Shown: positions 16,155 through 24,754 of the stretch, in pieces | Numbering within the stretch: the first letter of the stretch is position 1 | Layout of the letters: the number at the start of each line of letters is the position of its first letter | Origin: DASSKP01 sp035695045 | GTDB lineage: Bacteria > Actinomycetota > Actinomycetes > JAFAQI01 | Length of the DNA stretch: 64,000 nucleotides | Reading direction: 5' to 3' | Assembly: GCA_035695045.1 (NCBI GenBank) | Contig: DASSEX010000066.1 | Span: 7,778 to 71,777, forward strand | Translations under genes and position numbers: made by a program | Notes under the pieces: generated by a model | What the model was told of the DNA's origin: nothing | What the model saw: the letters and a program-made list of their open reading frames with translations, nothing else | The model's database searches: none

Positions 16155-17746
16155 GACTCGCTGAGGTCCACCGGATGAGTCGACGTGGAGCCCGTGCCGT
16201 CGGCGATCTCGGCGAGCGACGACGGCGGGATGGCCGAGTCGACCGTCAGCACCATGAGGGTCTCGCCGCCCACCTCGCGCCGGCTGACCTGCATCGCCGC
16301 AATGTTGACACCGGCGTCGCCCAGAACGCGCCCGACGACACCGACGACGCCGGGCCGGTCGTCGTACTTCAGGAACACCATGTGCTCTGCCGCGACGACG
16401 TCGATGTCGAAACCGTCGACCTCGGTCAGCTTCTCGACGTGCCGCGGGCCGGAGAGCGTGCCGCTGACCGACACCTCCACGCCGGTGGCGAGAGTGCCGC
16501 GGACGGTGACGAGGTTGCGGAACTCCGGGCTCTCCGCCGACGTCAGCATGCCGAGCTCGACGCCGCGCTCGGCGGCGAGGAGCGGAGCATTGACGAAGGT
16601 CACCGGCTCCTCGACCACGTCCGCGAACACACCCTTGAGTGCGGCGAGCTGAAGCACCGAGACGTCGTGCGCCGCGATCTCGCCGCGCACCTCGACGGTC
16701 AGCCTGCTGGCGACGCCGCCGGCGAGAGCCGTGAACACCCGCCCGAGCTTCTCGGCGAGCGGCAGACCTGGCCGCACGTCCTCGGCAACGACTCCGCCGG
16801 CCTGCACGTTGACGGCGTCCGGGACGAACTCTCCCTGCAGCGCGAGCTTCACGCTGCGCGCGACCGCGAGCCCTGCCTTGTCCTGCGCCTCAACGGTCGA
16901 CGCCCCGAGGTGCGGCGTCGCGACGACGTTGTCGAAGCCGAACAACGGCGAGTCGGTGCACGGCTCGGTCGAGTAGACGTCGACACCGGCTCCACCGACG
17001 CGGCCCTCCTTCAGTGCCTGCGCGAGCGCATGCTCGTCGAGCAGACCACCGCGGGCCGCGTTGATGATGATCACGCCCGGCTTGCACATCGCCAGCTCGC
17101 GCTCACCGACGAGACCGACCGTCTCAGGCGTCTTGGGGAGATGGATCGAGATGAAGTCGCTCTCGCGCAGCAGCTCGTCGAGCGGGACGAGCCGCACACC
17201 GAGCTGCGCCGCCCTGGCCGCCGGGATGTAGGGGTCGTAGGCGATGAGCCGGCAGCCGAACGCACTCATCCGCTGCGCCACGAGCACGCCGATACGGCCG
17301 AGACCGACCACACCCATCGTCTTGTCGGTGACCTCGACGCCGGTGAACCGGCTGCGTTTCCACTCGCCTGACTTCAGGCTCGCCGTCGCCTGCGGAACAC
17401 GGCGCGCGACCGAGAGCAGCAGCGCGATCGCATGCTCGGCGGCCGAGACGATGTTCGACGTCGGTGCGTTGACGACGAGCACGCCCCGTGACGTGGCCGC
17501 GGGTACGTCGACATTGTCCAGCCCGACACCGGCGCGCGCGACGACCTTCAGTCGGTCTCCGGCGGCGATCGCCTCGGCATCGACGGTGGTGGCGCTACGG
17601 ACGATCAGCGCGTCGACGCCGGCGAGTGCCGGCAGCAGGGCGGACCGATCGGCTCCGTCGACGGAACGCACCTCGAAGTCCTCGGACAGCACCGCGAGCG
17701 CGCTGGGAGCCAGTTCCTCGGCGACGAGGACGACAGGACGGGGCAC
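16151..17746 (-). CDS. serA: D-3-phosphoglycerate dehydrogenase
   Basis: First step of the phosphorylated serine pathway, NAD-dependent. 531 residues, the long actinobacterial form. The substrate/NAD part shows GVGLDNVDVPAA, the dinucleotide fold MGVVGLGRIGVLVA (about 140-155), and active-site regions NAARGGLLDEHALAQAL and TPHLGASTVEA. An intervening regulatory domain is followed by a C-terminal ACT domain (about 455-525, with VFLKYDDRPGVVGVVG) that usually binds serine. The start is GTG at 17746, 8 bases after a TAGGCT box with no ribosome site, suggesting a leaderless mRNA. Confidence 0.96.
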   Translation of the reverse strand: MPRPVVLVAEELAPSALAVLSEDFEVRSVDGADRSALLPALAGVDALIVRSATTVDAEAIAAGDRLKVVARAGVGLDNVDVPAATSRGVLVVNAPTSNIVSAAEHAIALLLSVARRVPQATASLKSGEWKRSRFTGVEVTDKTMGVVGLGRIGVLVAQRMSAFGCRLIAYDPYIPAARAAQLGVRLVPLDELLRESDFISIHLPKTPETVGLVGERELAMCKPGVIIINAARGGLLDEHALAQALKEGRVGGAGVDVYSTEPCTDSPLFGFDNVVATPHLGASTVEAQDKAGLAVARSVKLALQGEFVPDAVNVQAGGVVAEDVRPGLPLAEKLGRVFTALAGGVASRLTVEVRGEIAAHDVSVLQLAALKGVFADVVEEPVTFVNAPLLAAERGVELGMLTSAESPEFRNLVTVRGTLATGVEVSVSGTLSGPRHVEKLTEVDGFDIDVVAAEHMVFLKYDDRPGVVGVVGRVLGDAGVNIAAMQVSRREVGGETLMVLTVDSAIPPSSLAEIADGTGSTSTHPVDLSES

Positions 17747-17754
17747 GCCCCGAG

Positions 17755-17760
17755 AGCCTA
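17755..17760 (-). promoter_or_regulatory. -10 box for a leaderless serA mRNA
   Basis: TAGGCT on the minus strand, 8 bases before the GTG of serA. Confidence 0.5.
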
Positions 17761-17784
17761 GCGGCGGCGGCCGCGGGCGGTCTC

Positions 17785-19443
17785 CTACCGTCGGCGGATC
17801 CTGCGGTCGGAGATCGCGATCGTGACGACCAGCCAGAAACCGCCGAGCGCCGCCATCAGGAACAGCACGAACGCGATGGCGGGGTAGCCCAGGATCGTCA
17901 CGTCGGTCTTCACCCGGGACAGCAGGGCCGCGCCGATGATCAGCGAGGCCAGCACGACGCCGACGGCGACCCGGTTGGCCATGCGGTGCAGACCCTGGAG
18001 GAACGCGGTCTCGTCGAAGGCGTTGACGCGCAGCTCGAAACGACCGCCGGCGAGTGCGTCCATCGCGCGGTTGACCCGACCGGGAAGCTGCTCGGCGAAG
18101 TCACGCGCCTCCATCGCCGCGTTGAGCATGCCGGAGACCGAGGGGGTCATCCCCCCGCGGGCGAGCTCGACCGCGCGGCTCTGCACGATCTCCACCGGCG
18201 CGACCTGAGGGTCGAGGATGCGCGCCACCATGTCGAGGTTGAGCAGAGCCTTGCCCACCATCGACAGCTCGGGCGGAGGTCGCAGACCGGCGGCCGCGCA
18301 GGCGCGGGTGAGATCCATCACGAGCTTGCCGGCGTCGAGCTCCTCGATCGTGCTGCCGGCCCTCCGCTCGACCAGGTCGGCGACGTCGGCCGTGAACCGC
18401 CGCTGGTCGCAGTCGGTGGTCGGCTCGGACATGTCAGCGGCGATCCGCGCGACCTCTTCACCGCGGCGCTCCCCCACCGCCAGAAGCAGTCGGACGAGCC
18501 GCTCACGCAGCTCCGGCGCTACCCGCGCCACCATGCCCAGGTCGATCAGACCCAGCCGCCCGTCCGGCGTCAGCAGAACGTTGCCCGGATGCGGGTCGGC
18601 GTGGAAGAAGCCGTGCACGAGGATCTGGTCGAGATAGGCCTCGAACAACGCGCGCGCCAGCGCGGCGCCATCGACATCCAGTCGCGCGAGGCCGGACAGC
18701 TCGGTGACCTTGCGCCCGACCACCTGGTCCATCGTCAGGATGCGGCTCGTCGTGAAGTCGTCGTACGGCGCCGGCACGATGAGCTCGGGCCGACCGGCGA
18801 CGATCTCGCGCAGCCGGACCAGGTTGGTGGCCTCCTTGCGGTAGTCGAGCTCGTCGAGCAGGGACCGGCGGAACTGCTCGAGCAGGTCGGTGGCGGCGAA
18901 CAGCCGGCCCTGCTCGGTGTGAGCCTCGACCCGTTCGGCGACGTTCGTCAGGACTTCGAGGTCGTCGAAGACCTGCCGGCGGATGCCGGGCCGCTGCACC
19001 TTTACGACGACGGGACGGCCGCCGCGCAACATCGCGGCGTGCACCTGTCCCAGCGAGGCGGCGGCCATCGGCGTCTCGTCGAAGTCGTCGAACACCCTCG
19101 AGAGCCGCACGCCGAGCTCGTCCTCGATCGTGTCGCGAACCGTGTCGAACGGGAACGGGTCGATCGAGTCCTGCAACCGGGCCAGTGAGTCGAGATAGGC
19201 CTGCGGCAGCAGATCGGCGCGGGTGGAGAGCAGCTGGCCGAGCTTGATGAACGTCGGCCCCATGCGCTCGAGGTCGGCGGCGAGCTCGTCGCCTTCGGCA
19301 GCCGCTTCCGCAGGAACGGCCTCGTCGGCGAGCGCCGGGTCGAGGCCGGCCTGGCGCACGACGTCGGACCGCCCGTACTTCACCAGCAACCGGGCCAGGT
19401 CGCCGTAGCGACCGAGCCGATGCGGGGTGGACAGCAGATTCAC
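17785..19443 (-). CDS. ABC1/UbiB-family atypical protein kinase-like membrane protein
   Basis: 552 residues from GTG 19443. Family motifs in order: KLGQLLSTRADLLPQAY (the KxGQ motif, about 60-75), AAASLGQVHAA (nucleotide loop), VVVKVQRPG (ATP-binding lysine), HGFFHADPHPGNVLL (catalytic loop) and LIDLGM (metal-binding Asp). Two transmembrane segments lie at the C-terminus (about 490-540). These proteins act at membranes in lipid or quinone metabolism; the target here is unknown. The GTG has GGGGGAA 10 bases upstream; an in-frame ATG at 19503 lacks a ribosome site but cannot be excluded. serA lies just downstream on the same strand. Confidence 0.87.
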   Translation of the reverse strand: MNLLSTPHRLGRYGDLARLLVKYGRSDVVRQAGLDPALADEAVPAEAAAEGDELAADLERMGPTFIKLGQLLSTRADLLPQAYLDSLARLQDSIDPFPFDTVRDTIEDELGVRLSRVFDDFDETPMAAASLGQVHAAMLRGGRPVVVKVQRPGIRRQVFDDLEVLTNVAERVEAHTEQGRLFAATDLLEQFRRSLLDELDYRKEATNLVRLREIVAGRPELIVPAPYDDFTTSRILTMDQVVGRKVTELSGLARLDVDGAALARALFEAYLDQILVHGFFHADPHPGNVLLTPDGRLGLIDLGMVARVAPELRERLVRLLLAVGERRGEEVARIAADMSEPTTDCDQRRFTADVADLVERRAGSTIEELDAGKLVMDLTRACAAAGLRPPPELSMVGKALLNLDMVARILDPQVAPVEIVQSRAVELARGGMTPSVSGMLNAAMEARDFAEQLPGRVNRAMDALAGGRFELRVNAFDETAFLQGLHRMANRVAVGVVLASLIIGAALLSRVKTDVTILGYPAIAFVLFLMAALGGFWLVVTIAISDRRIRRR

Positions 19444-19504
19444 ACCCGTGGCATTCCCCCGACGTGGCCCCTGCCACGCCTCATCCGTTCGGTCGGACTT
19501 CATC

Positions 19505-19520
19505 GGAATCGGCCGATTCC
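19505..19520. promoter_or_regulatory. 16-bp perfect palindrome, candidate operator
   Basis: GGAATCGGCCGATTCC between the divergent ABC1-family gene and the secreted HEXXH protein gene. It is exactly self-complementary. A dimeric repressor site is the natural reading, but no partner regulator is encoded nearby. Confidence 0.4.
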
Positions 19521-19603
19521 CCCCAATGCGGCTTAAGTCCGAATTCTCGAGGGTCGACCACCACGGCATTGGTGCCGGTTTCCGCCGGTGACCGGAGGGG
19601 ACC

Positions 19604-20356
19604 ATGAACGCCGCCCGTCGCACACCGCCCCTGCTGCCGTTGCCGCTGCTCGTCGTCGGGCTGGCTCTCGTCGTCGCCGGTCTGCGCGCGGGACATGCCG
19701 TCGGACCGGCGGCCGCCACCCCCCTCGCCTACCAGCCACCCGCGCCGGCCGTCACGCAGTCGGCGCATCACCCCGTTCGGCCGGCTCCGGTGGTCACGCG
19801 CCGCGTGCACCCGGCGCACCGCCGCGCCGCTGCAACGGTCGGGCGCCACCGATCGAGCGAAGCTCGGGCTGCCGTCCACCCGGTCGCGACGACCACCGCG
19901 CCACGGAGGCCGGACCCGAGGCCGCCGGCGACACATGTCTTCGTGAGTGGACCTACGGCGTGGTCGGCGCTGAATGCAGCGATCGCACGGATCCCGACCT
20001 ACCGCACGGGGGCGGCCCGCTGGGTGGTCAGCACGAAGTACGACTTCTGGGGCACCGCCGACTGGTACCACGACGTTCTCTACGTGGACCCCAGCGTGCC
20101 CACGGACAAGCTCTACGACGTCGCGGTACACGAGTGGAGCCACGAGCTCTCGGTTCTCGACTACGGCGGTGACGTGGCCGCGGCGACCCGCGCGATGAAC
20201 ACGACGTTCGGAGGGAACGGGCTCACGGGACCGGAGCGTGCGGCCGACTGCATGTCCATCCTGCAGGGCGCGACGTGGACGCACTACACGACGTGCAGCG
20301 ATGCGAAGTGGCGCGCAGCCGCGTCCCGGCTCATCGCGGGCAGGACGCTGCTCTGA
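19604..20356 (+). CDS. Secreted putative zinc metallopeptidase (HEXXH)
   Basis: 250 residues. The ATG at 19604 follows GGAGGGGACC directly. A signal peptide or anchor (PLPLLVVGLALVVAGL) is followed by about 80 residues of Pro/His/Arg-rich linker and a compact C-terminal domain. This contains VAVHEWSHELS with His176 and His180 as candidate zinc ligands and Glu177 as the base. GPERAADCM follows, where Glu211 could be the third ligand, a gluzincin-like spacing. Two cysteines may form a disulfide. I cannot assign it to a named peptidase family. The domain is small (about 140 residues), so it may be a minimal peptidase or an inactive relative. Confidence 0.65.
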   Translation: MNAARRTPPLLPLPLLVVGLALVVAGLRAGHAVGPAAATPLAYQPPAPAVTQSAHHPVRPAPVVTRRVHPAHRRAAATVGRHRSSEARAAVHPVATTTAPRRPDPRPPATHVFVSGPTAWSALNAAIARIPTYRTGAARWVVSTKYDFWGTADWYHDVLYVDPSVPTDKLYDVAVHEWSHELSVLDYGGDVAAATRAMNTTFGGNGLTGPERAADCMSILQGATWTHYTTCSDAKWRAAASRLIAGRTLL

Positions 20357-20359
20357 CGG

Positions 20360-20866
20360 TCACAGCGGCTTCTGCAGCCAGGTGACGTCCCAATAGCGGC
20401 CGAACTTCCGGCCGACCTCCCGGTAGGTCCCCACCTCCTCGAACCCGAACCGGCGGTGCAGCGCCATCGACGCGACGTTGGGCAACGCGATGCCGGCGTA
20501 GGCACGATGCACGTCTTCGTCGTGCAGTGCCTCGAACAACGCCGTGTAGAGGGCGCGACCGACGCCGAGGCGCGCGGCGCTCTCGCGCACGTACACCGTC
20601 GTCTCGACCGAGGTGTCGTACGCCGCCTTGTCGCGGAACCTGCTGCTCGTCACGTACCCGACGAGGTCCTCACCGAGACACGCGACGAGCAGTCGATGCC
20701 GCCCGGTCAGGGCATAGTGCCCGAACCACCGGGCCCGCTGTTCGACCGTGAACGGCTCCGTGTCGAAGGTGGCGTGCGTGTGCTCGACGTAGTGGTTGTA
20801 GAGCGCCGTCAGCTCCGCGAGGTGCCCGACCTCACCCGGCCGCACCGAGACCTGGGTCACGATCAC
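20360..20866 (-). CDS. GNAT N-acetyltransferase, phosphinothricin-acetyltransferase-like
   Basis: 168 residues, the usual size for this subfamily. The GTG at 20866 has GGAGG 8 bases upstream. The N-terminus shows LTALYNHYVEHTHATFDTEPFT-type features: Asn-His-Tyr, then Phe-Asp-Thr. The acetyl-CoA loop is ARLGVGRALYTAL, and the C-terminal hallmark is ALHRRFGFEEVGTYREVG. Such enzymes acetylate small amines (methionine sulfoximine, phosphinothricin and others); the real substrate is unknown. It ends 3 bases from the convergent metallopeptidase gene. Confidence 0.88.
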   Translation of the reverse strand: MIVTQVSVRPGEVGHLAELTALYNHYVEHTHATFDTEPFTVEQRARWFGHYALTGRHRLLVACLGEDLVGYVTSSRFRDKAAYDTSVETTVYVRESAARLGVGRALYTALFEALHDEDVHRAYAGIALPNVASMALHRRFGFEEVGTYREVGRKFGRYWDVTWLQKPL

Positions 20867-20927
20867 GTTGCGATCCTCCGGGACCCGTGTTGCCGGCGCG
20901 TAACGTACGCCGCGAAGGGGGCCCTTC

Positions 20928-21182
20928 ATGGCGCATGACCAGTGGATCCGTAACACGGAGCGCGGCGACGCCGCCAGCGCCAACACGGTCGCGCACGCCC
21001 CGGATTTCGTGCGTCACGACCGCGGCCGCGAGGACGAGCACTGGGCGCACGCGTTCGGACAGCCGTGCGCCCGCTGCGGCCAGCTGATGGAGGACGAGGA
21101 GTTCGCGCGCCGGCGAGCCGACGGCTACTGGATCCACGAGCGCTGCCCGATGCGGCTGCGCGCCGAGGATCTCGCCGACTGA
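20928..21182 (+). CDS. Small protein with CxxC/HxxC putative zinc site
   Basis: 84 residues from ATG 20928, with AAGGGGG 7 bases upstream. The N-terminal half is charged and polar. The C-terminal half has CARCGQLMEDEEF then WIHERCPMRL, a Cys-X2-Cys and His-X2-Cys arrangement that could bind zinc as a treble-clef-like knuckle. No membrane segment. The function is not recognised. It is divergent from the GNAT gene (62 bases between starts) and convergent with ilvC. Confidence 0.7.
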   Translation: MAHDQWIRNTERGDAASANTVAHAPDFVRHDRGREDEHWAHAFGQPCARCGQLMEDEEFARRRADGYWIHERCPMRLRAEDLAD

Positions 21183-21188
21183 AGGGCC

Positions 21189-22202
21189 TCAGCCCTCCTG
21201 CTTGATCCAGCTCATCAGTCCGCGCAGCCGCGCGCCGACCTCCTCGATGGGGTGGGCAGCCGCCTCTTCGCGGTACTTGTTGTACTGCGGCCGGCCGGCC
21301 TCGTCCTCCGCGACCCACTCCCTGGCGAACGACCCGTCCTGGATCTCGCCGAGAATGCGCTTCATCTCCTGCTTGGTCGCATCGTTGACGACACGCGGAC
21401 CACGTGAGTAGTCGCCGTACTCCGCCGTGTCGGAGATCGACCAGCGCATCTTGGCGAGCCCGCCCTCGTACATGAGGTCGACGATGAGCTTGAGCTCGTG
21501 CAGGCACTCGAAGTAGGCGACCTCGGGCTGGTATCCGGCCTCGACGAGCGTCTCGAACCCCGCCTGCACCAGAGCGCTCGCTCCGCCGCACAGCACCGCC
21601 TGCTCACCGAACAGGTCGGTCTCGGTCTCCTCGGTGAACGTCGTCTTCAGCGCGCCGGCGCGAGTGCCGCCGATGCCCTTCGCGTAGGACAGCGCGAGCT
21701 GCTGCGCGTTGCCGGTCGCGTCCTGCTCGACCGCGACGAGGCATGGCACCCCACGACCCTCGACGTACTGTCGGCGCACGAGGTGGCCGGGACCCTTCGG
21801 CGCGACCATGCAGACGTCGACACCCTTCGGCGGCGTGATGTAGCCGAAGCGGATGTTGAAGCCGTGCGCGAAGAACAACGCGTCGCCGTCCTTCAGGTTC
21901 GGCTCGATCGCCTCGGCGTAGAGCCCGCGCTGTGCGGTGTCCGGGGCGAGCACCATCACCAGGTCGGCTTCGGCGCAGGCGTCGTACGGCGTCAGCACCC
22001 GCAACCCCTCCGCCTCCGCTGCGGCACGCGACTTGGACGTCTCGGGGAGGCCGATGCGGACGTCGACACCGGAGTCGCGGAGCGACAGCGCGTGGGCGTG
22101 GCCCTGCGAGCCGTAGCCGAGGACCGCGACCTTGCGACCGCGGATGACCTCGAGGTCCGCGTCGTCGTCGTAGAAGATCTCGGGAGCAGAGTTCGGTGCC
22201 AT
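21189..22202 (-). CDS. ilvC: Ketol-acid reductoisomerase, class I
   Basis: Mg- and NADPH-dependent isomeroreduction of acetolactate and acetohydroxybutyrate, second step of Val/Ile synthesis. 337 residues, class I length. The Rossmann fold VAVLGYGSQGHAHALSLRDS is at about 23-45; the knotted C-terminal domain carries the metal ligands in the ETETDLFGEQAVLCGG region. It starts 3 bases after the ilvN stop codon, so ilvBNC forms one transcription unit. Confidence 0.97.
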   Translation of the reverse strand: MAPNSAPEIFYDDDADLEVIRGRKVAVLGYGSQGHAHALSLRDSGVDVRIGLPETSKSRAAAEAEGLRVLTPYDACAEADLVMVLAPDTAQRGLYAEAIEPNLKDGDALFFAHGFNIRFGYITPPKGVDVCMVAPKGPGHLVRRQYVEGRGVPCLVAVEQDATGNAQQLALSYAKGIGGTRAGALKTTFTEETETDLFGEQAVLCGGASALVQAGFETLVEAGYQPEVAYFECLHELKLIVDLMYEGGLAKMRWSISDTAEYGDYSRGPRVVNDATKQEMKRILGEIQDGSFAREWVAEDEAGRPQYNKYREEAAAHPIEEVGARLRGLMSWIKQEG

Positions 22203-22205
22203 GAC

Positions 22206-22733
22206 TTACGCGGTCCTCTCGACGGGTCGCAGGGTGTTGCGATCGGTGATGGATCGGGAGCCGCGACCAACCGCGACCATCCCGGACTGAACGAGTTCTT
22301 TGATGCCGAACGGCTCCAGCACGCGGATCAGCGCGTCGAGCTTGTCCGCGGTGCCGGTCGCCTCGATCGTGACGGCGTCAGGCGCGACGTCGACGACCTT
22401 GGCGCGGAACAGGTTGACCGTCTCCAGGACGTGGGAACGGGTGGCGAGGTCTGCCTTCACCTTCACCAGCAGCAGCTCGCGCTGCACGGAGGCGTCCGGG
22501 TCCAGCTCGACGATCTTGATGACGTTGACGAGCTTGTTGAGCTGCTTCGTCACCTGCTCGAGCGGAAGCTCTTCGACGTTGACCACGATCGTCATGCGCG
22601 AGATGTCACCGTGCTCGGTCGGACCCACGGCGAGCGAGTCGATGTTGAAGCCTCGCCGCGAGAAGAGCCCAGCGACCCTTGCCAGCACACCCGGCTTGTT
22701 CTCGACCAGCACAGACAGCGTGTGGCGGCTCAT
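22206..22733 (-). CDS. ilvN: Acetolactate synthase small (regulatory) subunit
   Basis: 175 residues. An N-terminal ACT domain (LSVLVENKPGVLARVAGLFS, about 5-80) is followed by a second C-terminal ALS-type ACT domain. It binds valine and activates IlvB, giving feedback control. Its ATG overlaps the ilvB stop by 4 bases (ATGA). ilvC follows after 3 bases. Confidence 0.97.
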   Translation of the reverse strand: MSRHTLSVLVENKPGVLARVAGLFSRRGFNIDSLAVGPTEHGDISRMTIVVNVEELPLEQVTKQLNKLVNVIKIVELDPDASVQRELLLVKVKADLATRSHVLETVNLFRAKVVDVAPDAVTIEATGTADKLDALIRVLEPFGIKELVQSGMVAVGRGSRSITDRNTLRPVERTA

Positions 22734-24517
22734 CGCGCGTTCTCCGGGTCGGCCACGACCTCGCCCATCTCGTAGTCGAAGTCGGGAGCGGTGTCACGGG
22801 CGACCTTGATGTCGTCGTTGGACGTCCCTGCGGCGACCATGGGCCAGACCATGGCGTCCTTGCCGACCACGAAGTCGACGACGACAGGCACGTCGTCGAT
22901 GCTCATCGCCTTCTCGATCGTCGCGTCGACGTCGGCTTCGCTCTCGCAGCGCAGGCCGATGCAGCCCATGGCATCGGCGAGCTTGACGAAGTCAGGGACG
23001 TACTGCGGCCGGTCGCGCTTCAGATCCGTGTTGCTGTAACGCGACTCGTAGAACAGCGTCTGCCACTGACGGACCATGCCGAGCGAACCGTTGTTGATGA
23101 CCGCAACCTTGATCGGGATGCCTTCGATCGCGCAGGTCGTGAGCTCCTGGTTGGTCATCTGGAAGCAGCCGTCGCCGTCGATCGCCCACACGAGCGCGTC
23201 CGGTCGCCCGACCTTCGCGCCCATCGCTGCCGGCACCGCGAAACCCATCGTCCCGAGACCGCCGGAGTTGATCCACGTGTAGGGGTTCTCGTAGGACACG
23301 AACTGGCTCGCCCACATCTGGTGCTGGCCGACGCCGGCGACGTAGACCGCCTCCGGTCCCGCGATACGCCCGAGTCGCTGGACGACGTACTGCGGGTTGA
23401 GCGAGCCGTCGCTCTCCGGCTCGTAACCGATCGGGTAGGTCGCGCGCCACGACTCGCACTGACGGCGCCAGCCGGCGTAGTCCGGCGTGCGACCCGCCTC
23501 CGCCTCGGCGCGCAGCGCGACGACCAGATCGGTGATGACCTCACGGGCGTCGCCGACGATCGGCACGTCCGCAACGCGGTTCTTCGAGATCTCGGCCGGG
23601 TCGACATCGGCGTGGATGACAGCGGCTCCGGGAGCGAAGGTCGAGAGCTTGCCGGTGACGCGGTCGTCGAAGCGGGTGCCGAGCGCAATGATCAGGTCGC
23701 ACTTCTGCAGTGCGGTGACGGCGGCGACCGATCCGTGCATCCCCGGCATCCCGAGGTGCAGCGGATGCGAGTCCGGGAAGGCGCCGCGTGCCATCAGCGT
23801 GGTGACGACAGGCGCCTGGATCAGCTCGGCGAGGGTGCGAAGCTCGGCCGCGGCACGCGACTTGAGGATGCCGCCGCCGATGTACAGCACCGGGCGCTTC
23901 GCGTCGACCATCAAGCGCGCCGCCTCGCGGATCTGCTTGCTGCTCGGCTTGGCCGCCGGCCGATAGCCGGGCAGCTGCATCTCGACCGGCCAGCGGAACT
24001 CCGTCCGCGCCTGCAGCGCATCCTTGGCGATGTCGACGAGAACGGGACCCGGCCGGCCGGTGGACGCGAGGTGGAACGCCTCCGCCAGCACCCGCGGGAT
24101 CTCCGCGGCGTCCTGGACGAGGAAGTTGTGCTTCGTGATGGGCATGGTGATGCCGCAGATGTCAGCTTCCTGGAAGGCGTCGGTGCCGATCGCGCCGCTC
24201 GGCACCTGACCGGTGATCGCGACCATGGGGACCGAGTCCATGTAAGCGTCGGCGATCGGCGTCACGAGGTTGGTCGCGCCCGGTCCGCTCGTCGCCATGC
24301 AGACGCCGACCCGTCCGGTGGCCTGCGCATAGCCCGTGGCCGCGTGGCCGGCGCCCTGCTCGTGCCGGACGAGGATGTGCCGCAGCCGCTGCGAGTCGAA
24401 GAGCGGGTCGTAGGCGGGCAGGATCGCACCGCCGGGGATGCCGAAGACGACGTCGACGTCGAGCTCCTCGAGAGCGCGAACGAGCGATTTCGCTCCGGTG
24501 GCGGGTTCGGCGGTCAC
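22730..24517 (-). CDS. ilvB: Acetolactate synthase large (catalytic) subunit
   Basis: Thiamine-diphosphate enzyme that makes acetolactate or acetohydroxybutyrate from pyruvate. 595 residues: N-terminal pyrimidine domain (VFGIPGGAILPAYDPL, with catalytic Glu in RHEQGAGHAATGYA), central FAD domain, and C-terminal pyrophosphate domain with IDGDGCFQMTNQELTT and the Asn of VINNGSLGMVRQWQ. The GTG at 24517 follows GAGAGG by 8 bases. The gene is preceded by a Val-rich leader peptide and a T6-tailed terminator, so transcription is probably attenuated by charged branched-chain tRNAs. Confidence 0.97.
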   Translation of the reverse strand: MTAEPATGAKSLVRALEELDVDVVFGIPGGAILPAYDPLFDSQRLRHILVRHEQGAGHAATGYAQATGRVGVCMATSGPGATNLVTPIADAYMDSVPMVAITGQVPSGAIGTDAFQEADICGITMPITKHNFLVQDAAEIPRVLAEAFHLASTGRPGPVLVDIAKDALQARTEFRWPVEMQLPGYRPAAKPSSKQIREAARLMVDAKRPVLYIGGGILKSRAAAELRTLAELIQAPVVTTLMARGAFPDSHPLHLGMPGMHGSVAAVTALQKCDLIIALGTRFDDRVTGKLSTFAPGAAVIHADVDPAEISKNRVADVPIVGDAREVITDLVVALRAEAEAGRTPDYAGWRRQCESWRATYPIGYEPESDGSLNPQYVVQRLGRIAGPEAVYVAGVGQHQMWASQFVSYENPYTWINSGGLGTMGFAVPAAMGAKVGRPDALVWAIDGDGCFQMTNQELTTCAIEGIPIKVAVINNGSLGMVRQWQTLFYESRYSNTDLKRDRPQYVPDFVKLADAMGCIGLRCESEADVDATIEKAMSIDDVPVVVDFVVGKDAMVWPMVAAGTSNDDIKVARDTAPDFDYEMGEVVADPENAR

Positions 24518-24561
24518 AGCATTGCCTCTCGGTCAGGAGTGTCTCTCGGGTCCAGTGCAAC

Positions 24562-24591
24562 AAAAAACCCCTCGTGCGATGCACGGAGGGG
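24562..24591 (-). terminator. Intrinsic terminator in the ilvB leader (attenuator)
   Basis: Minus strand: CCCCT, bulged C, CGTGC, loop ATC, GCACG, AGGGG and then TTTTTT. This is a textbook intrinsic terminator placed between the leader peptide and ilvB, the position expected of an attenuator rather than of a gene end. Confidence 0.85.
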
Positions 24592-24617
24592 TGAGCGCGC
24601 GACAGCGGCCGGGGCCG

Positions 24618-24659
24618 TCAGATCACGCGCTCCGGAATTACTACGACGAGTCGCTGCAC
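24618..24659 (-). CDS. ilvB leader peptide, MQRLVVVIPERVI
   Basis: A 13-codon ORF from GTG 24659 to TGA, with 7 of 13 residues Leu, Val or Ile and the run LVVVI. It resembles the RLVVV-containing ilvB leader peptides I recall from Corynebacterium. The GTG lies where transcription from the upstream promoter should start, so the leader is probably translated without a ribosome site. Confidence 0.8.
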   Translation of the reverse strand: MQRLVVVIPERVI

Positions 24660-24665
24660 GCCGCC

Positions 24666-24695
24666 AGACTGGCAAACAGCAGCAAGCACTGTCAA
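24666..24695 (-). promoter_or_regulatory. ilvB promoter
   Basis: Minus strand: perfect TTGACA (24695-24690), 18-base spacer, CAGTCT (24671-24666), then 6 bases to the leader-peptide GTG. Confidence 0.65.
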
Positions 24696-24703
24696 GTCGA
24701 ACG

Positions 24704-24742
24704 TCGAAACGGGCATCTCGAATGTCGAGATGCCCGTTTCGA
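24704..24742 (-). terminator. Hairpin after the sigma/partner operon
   Basis: 17-bp perfect arms (core GAAACGGGCATCTCG and its complement) around a 5-base AATGT loop, 12 bases past the stop of the gene at 24755 and just upstream of the ilvB -35 box. It separates the sigma operon from ilvB. Confidence 0.75.
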
Positions 24743-24754
24743 GTCGAGCAGAGA

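Noticed and set aside
17488..19188. A 566-codon plus-strand frame opposite serA and the ABC1-family gene
   Set aside because: No recognisable motif; the minus-strand kinase and dehydrogenase motifs explain the sequence.
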